Shown here: positions 33,547 through 33,641 of the stretch, one piece after another
Layout of the letters: each line of letters starts with the position of its first letter
How positions within the stretch are numbered: the first letter of the stretch is position 1
DNA from: Sneathiella sp.
GTDB taxonomy: Bacteria > Pseudomonadota > Alphaproteobacteria > Sneathiellales > Sneathiellaceae
Direction of reading: 5' to 3'
Assembly (NCBI RefSeq): GCF_002694385.1
Contig: NZ_NZMB01000012.1
Location: 617,338-650,978, forward strand
DNA: 33,641 nucleotides
Position numbers and translations under genes: made by a program
Notes under the pieces: model-generated
The model's input: the letters and a program-made list of their open reading frames with translations, nothing else
What the model was told of the DNA's origin: nothing
Database searches by the model: none

Positions 33547-33596
33547 GATTTTCTGTTGCGGAGACTAGTGACTTTCTGTACTTAAACGGAAGGCGC

Positions 33597-33641
33597 GCGG
33601 GCGTAGCTCAATGGCAGAGCAGAAGCTTCCCAAGCTTACGA
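33597..33641 (+). tRNA. tRNA-Gly (anticodon CCC), 3' part outside window
   Basis: The 5' half of a tRNA is visible: acceptor strand GCGGGCG, D-arm GCTC-AATGGCA-GAGC, and anticodon loop TTCCCAA giving anticodon CCC (reads GGG). The variable loop has just begun when the window ends, so the T-arm and 3' acceptor cannot be checked. Confidence 0.9.

Noticed and set aside
33597-33641. tRNA-Gly as attachment site of an integrated element
   Set aside because: No integrase, repeat of the tRNA end or foreign-looking genes are seen; the region beyond is outside the window.
1-33641. CRISPR arrays, insertion sequences, prophage or defence systems
   Set aside because: No regularly spaced repeats, transposase or phage genes found. 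The HNH protein is a stand-alone type without restriction partners.

Overview
The window reads as ordinary chromosome of a free-living alphaproteobacterium. Pointers to that class are a CpdR-type receiver behind hpt, a complete ubiquinone enzyme gene (coq7), an MJ0042 zinc-ribbon gene divergent from ftsEX, core ethylmalonyl-CoA pathway genes, a SAM-II riboswitch, and a CtrA-type box. A Sneathiella- or Rhodospirillales-like marine lineage would fit, but that placement is inference. I see no prophage, insertion sequence, CRISPR array, toxin-antitoxin pair or obvious genomic island. No stretch longer than 300 bases is without a gene; the longest gap is the 268-base ccr/meaA divergent region.

Layout, left to right. 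Positions 1-1514: ftsX (cut by the edge) and ftsE on the minus strand. 1638-3369: zinc-ribbon membrane protein, hpt and a CpdR-like receiver. 3392-4155: cpaA-type prepilin peptidase and tRNA-Leu(CAA) with its promoter. 4272-5961: a YqaA-like membrane protein, dsbB and coq7. 5981-9431: a minus-strand run with a coiled-coil membrane protein of unknown role, an HNH protein, an AlkA-like glycosylase and an S41 lipoprotein protease whose promoter region carries a CtrA-type box. 9572-10417: glutamyl-Q tRNA(Asp) synthetase.

10459-23438 holds the metabolic core. Ethylmalonyl-CoA mutase (meaA) is divergent from crotonyl-CoA carboxylase/reductase (ccr) and methylsuccinyl-CoA dehydrogenase, with a VOC protein behind them. 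A short interruption (yihY, tautomerase, FAD oxidoreductase) follows, then a twin-TM protein, a PduO-type cobalamin adenosyltransferase, etfB, etfA and 3-hydroxybutyryl-CoA dehydrogenase, facing a thiolase. These fit together: the adenosyltransferase makes the AdoCbl that MeaA needs, and ETF can accept electrons from methylsuccinyl-CoA dehydrogenase. The set supports acetyl-CoA assimilation without a glyoxylate shunt, although other pathway genes must lie elsewhere.

23584-29533: an ArsC-family reductase, an orphan ABC-2 permease, argD-argF-hslO, a lipoprotein and a TetR regulator. 29538-33546 on the minus strand: metZ, apaG, folE and trkH. metZ is preceded by a promoter, a SAM-II riboswitch and an intrinsic terminator; a duplicated 8-mer gives the terminator arm two alternative partners, so a complete termination-control switch can be read from the sequence. 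The window ends inside tRNA-Gly(CCC).

Nothing here is clearly a new biological system. The observations most worth checking are regulatory: the metZ riboswitch geometry, palindromes at the ccr/meaA, etfBA and argD promoters, the CtrA-type box, and perfect hairpins spanning the metZ and meaA stop codons.
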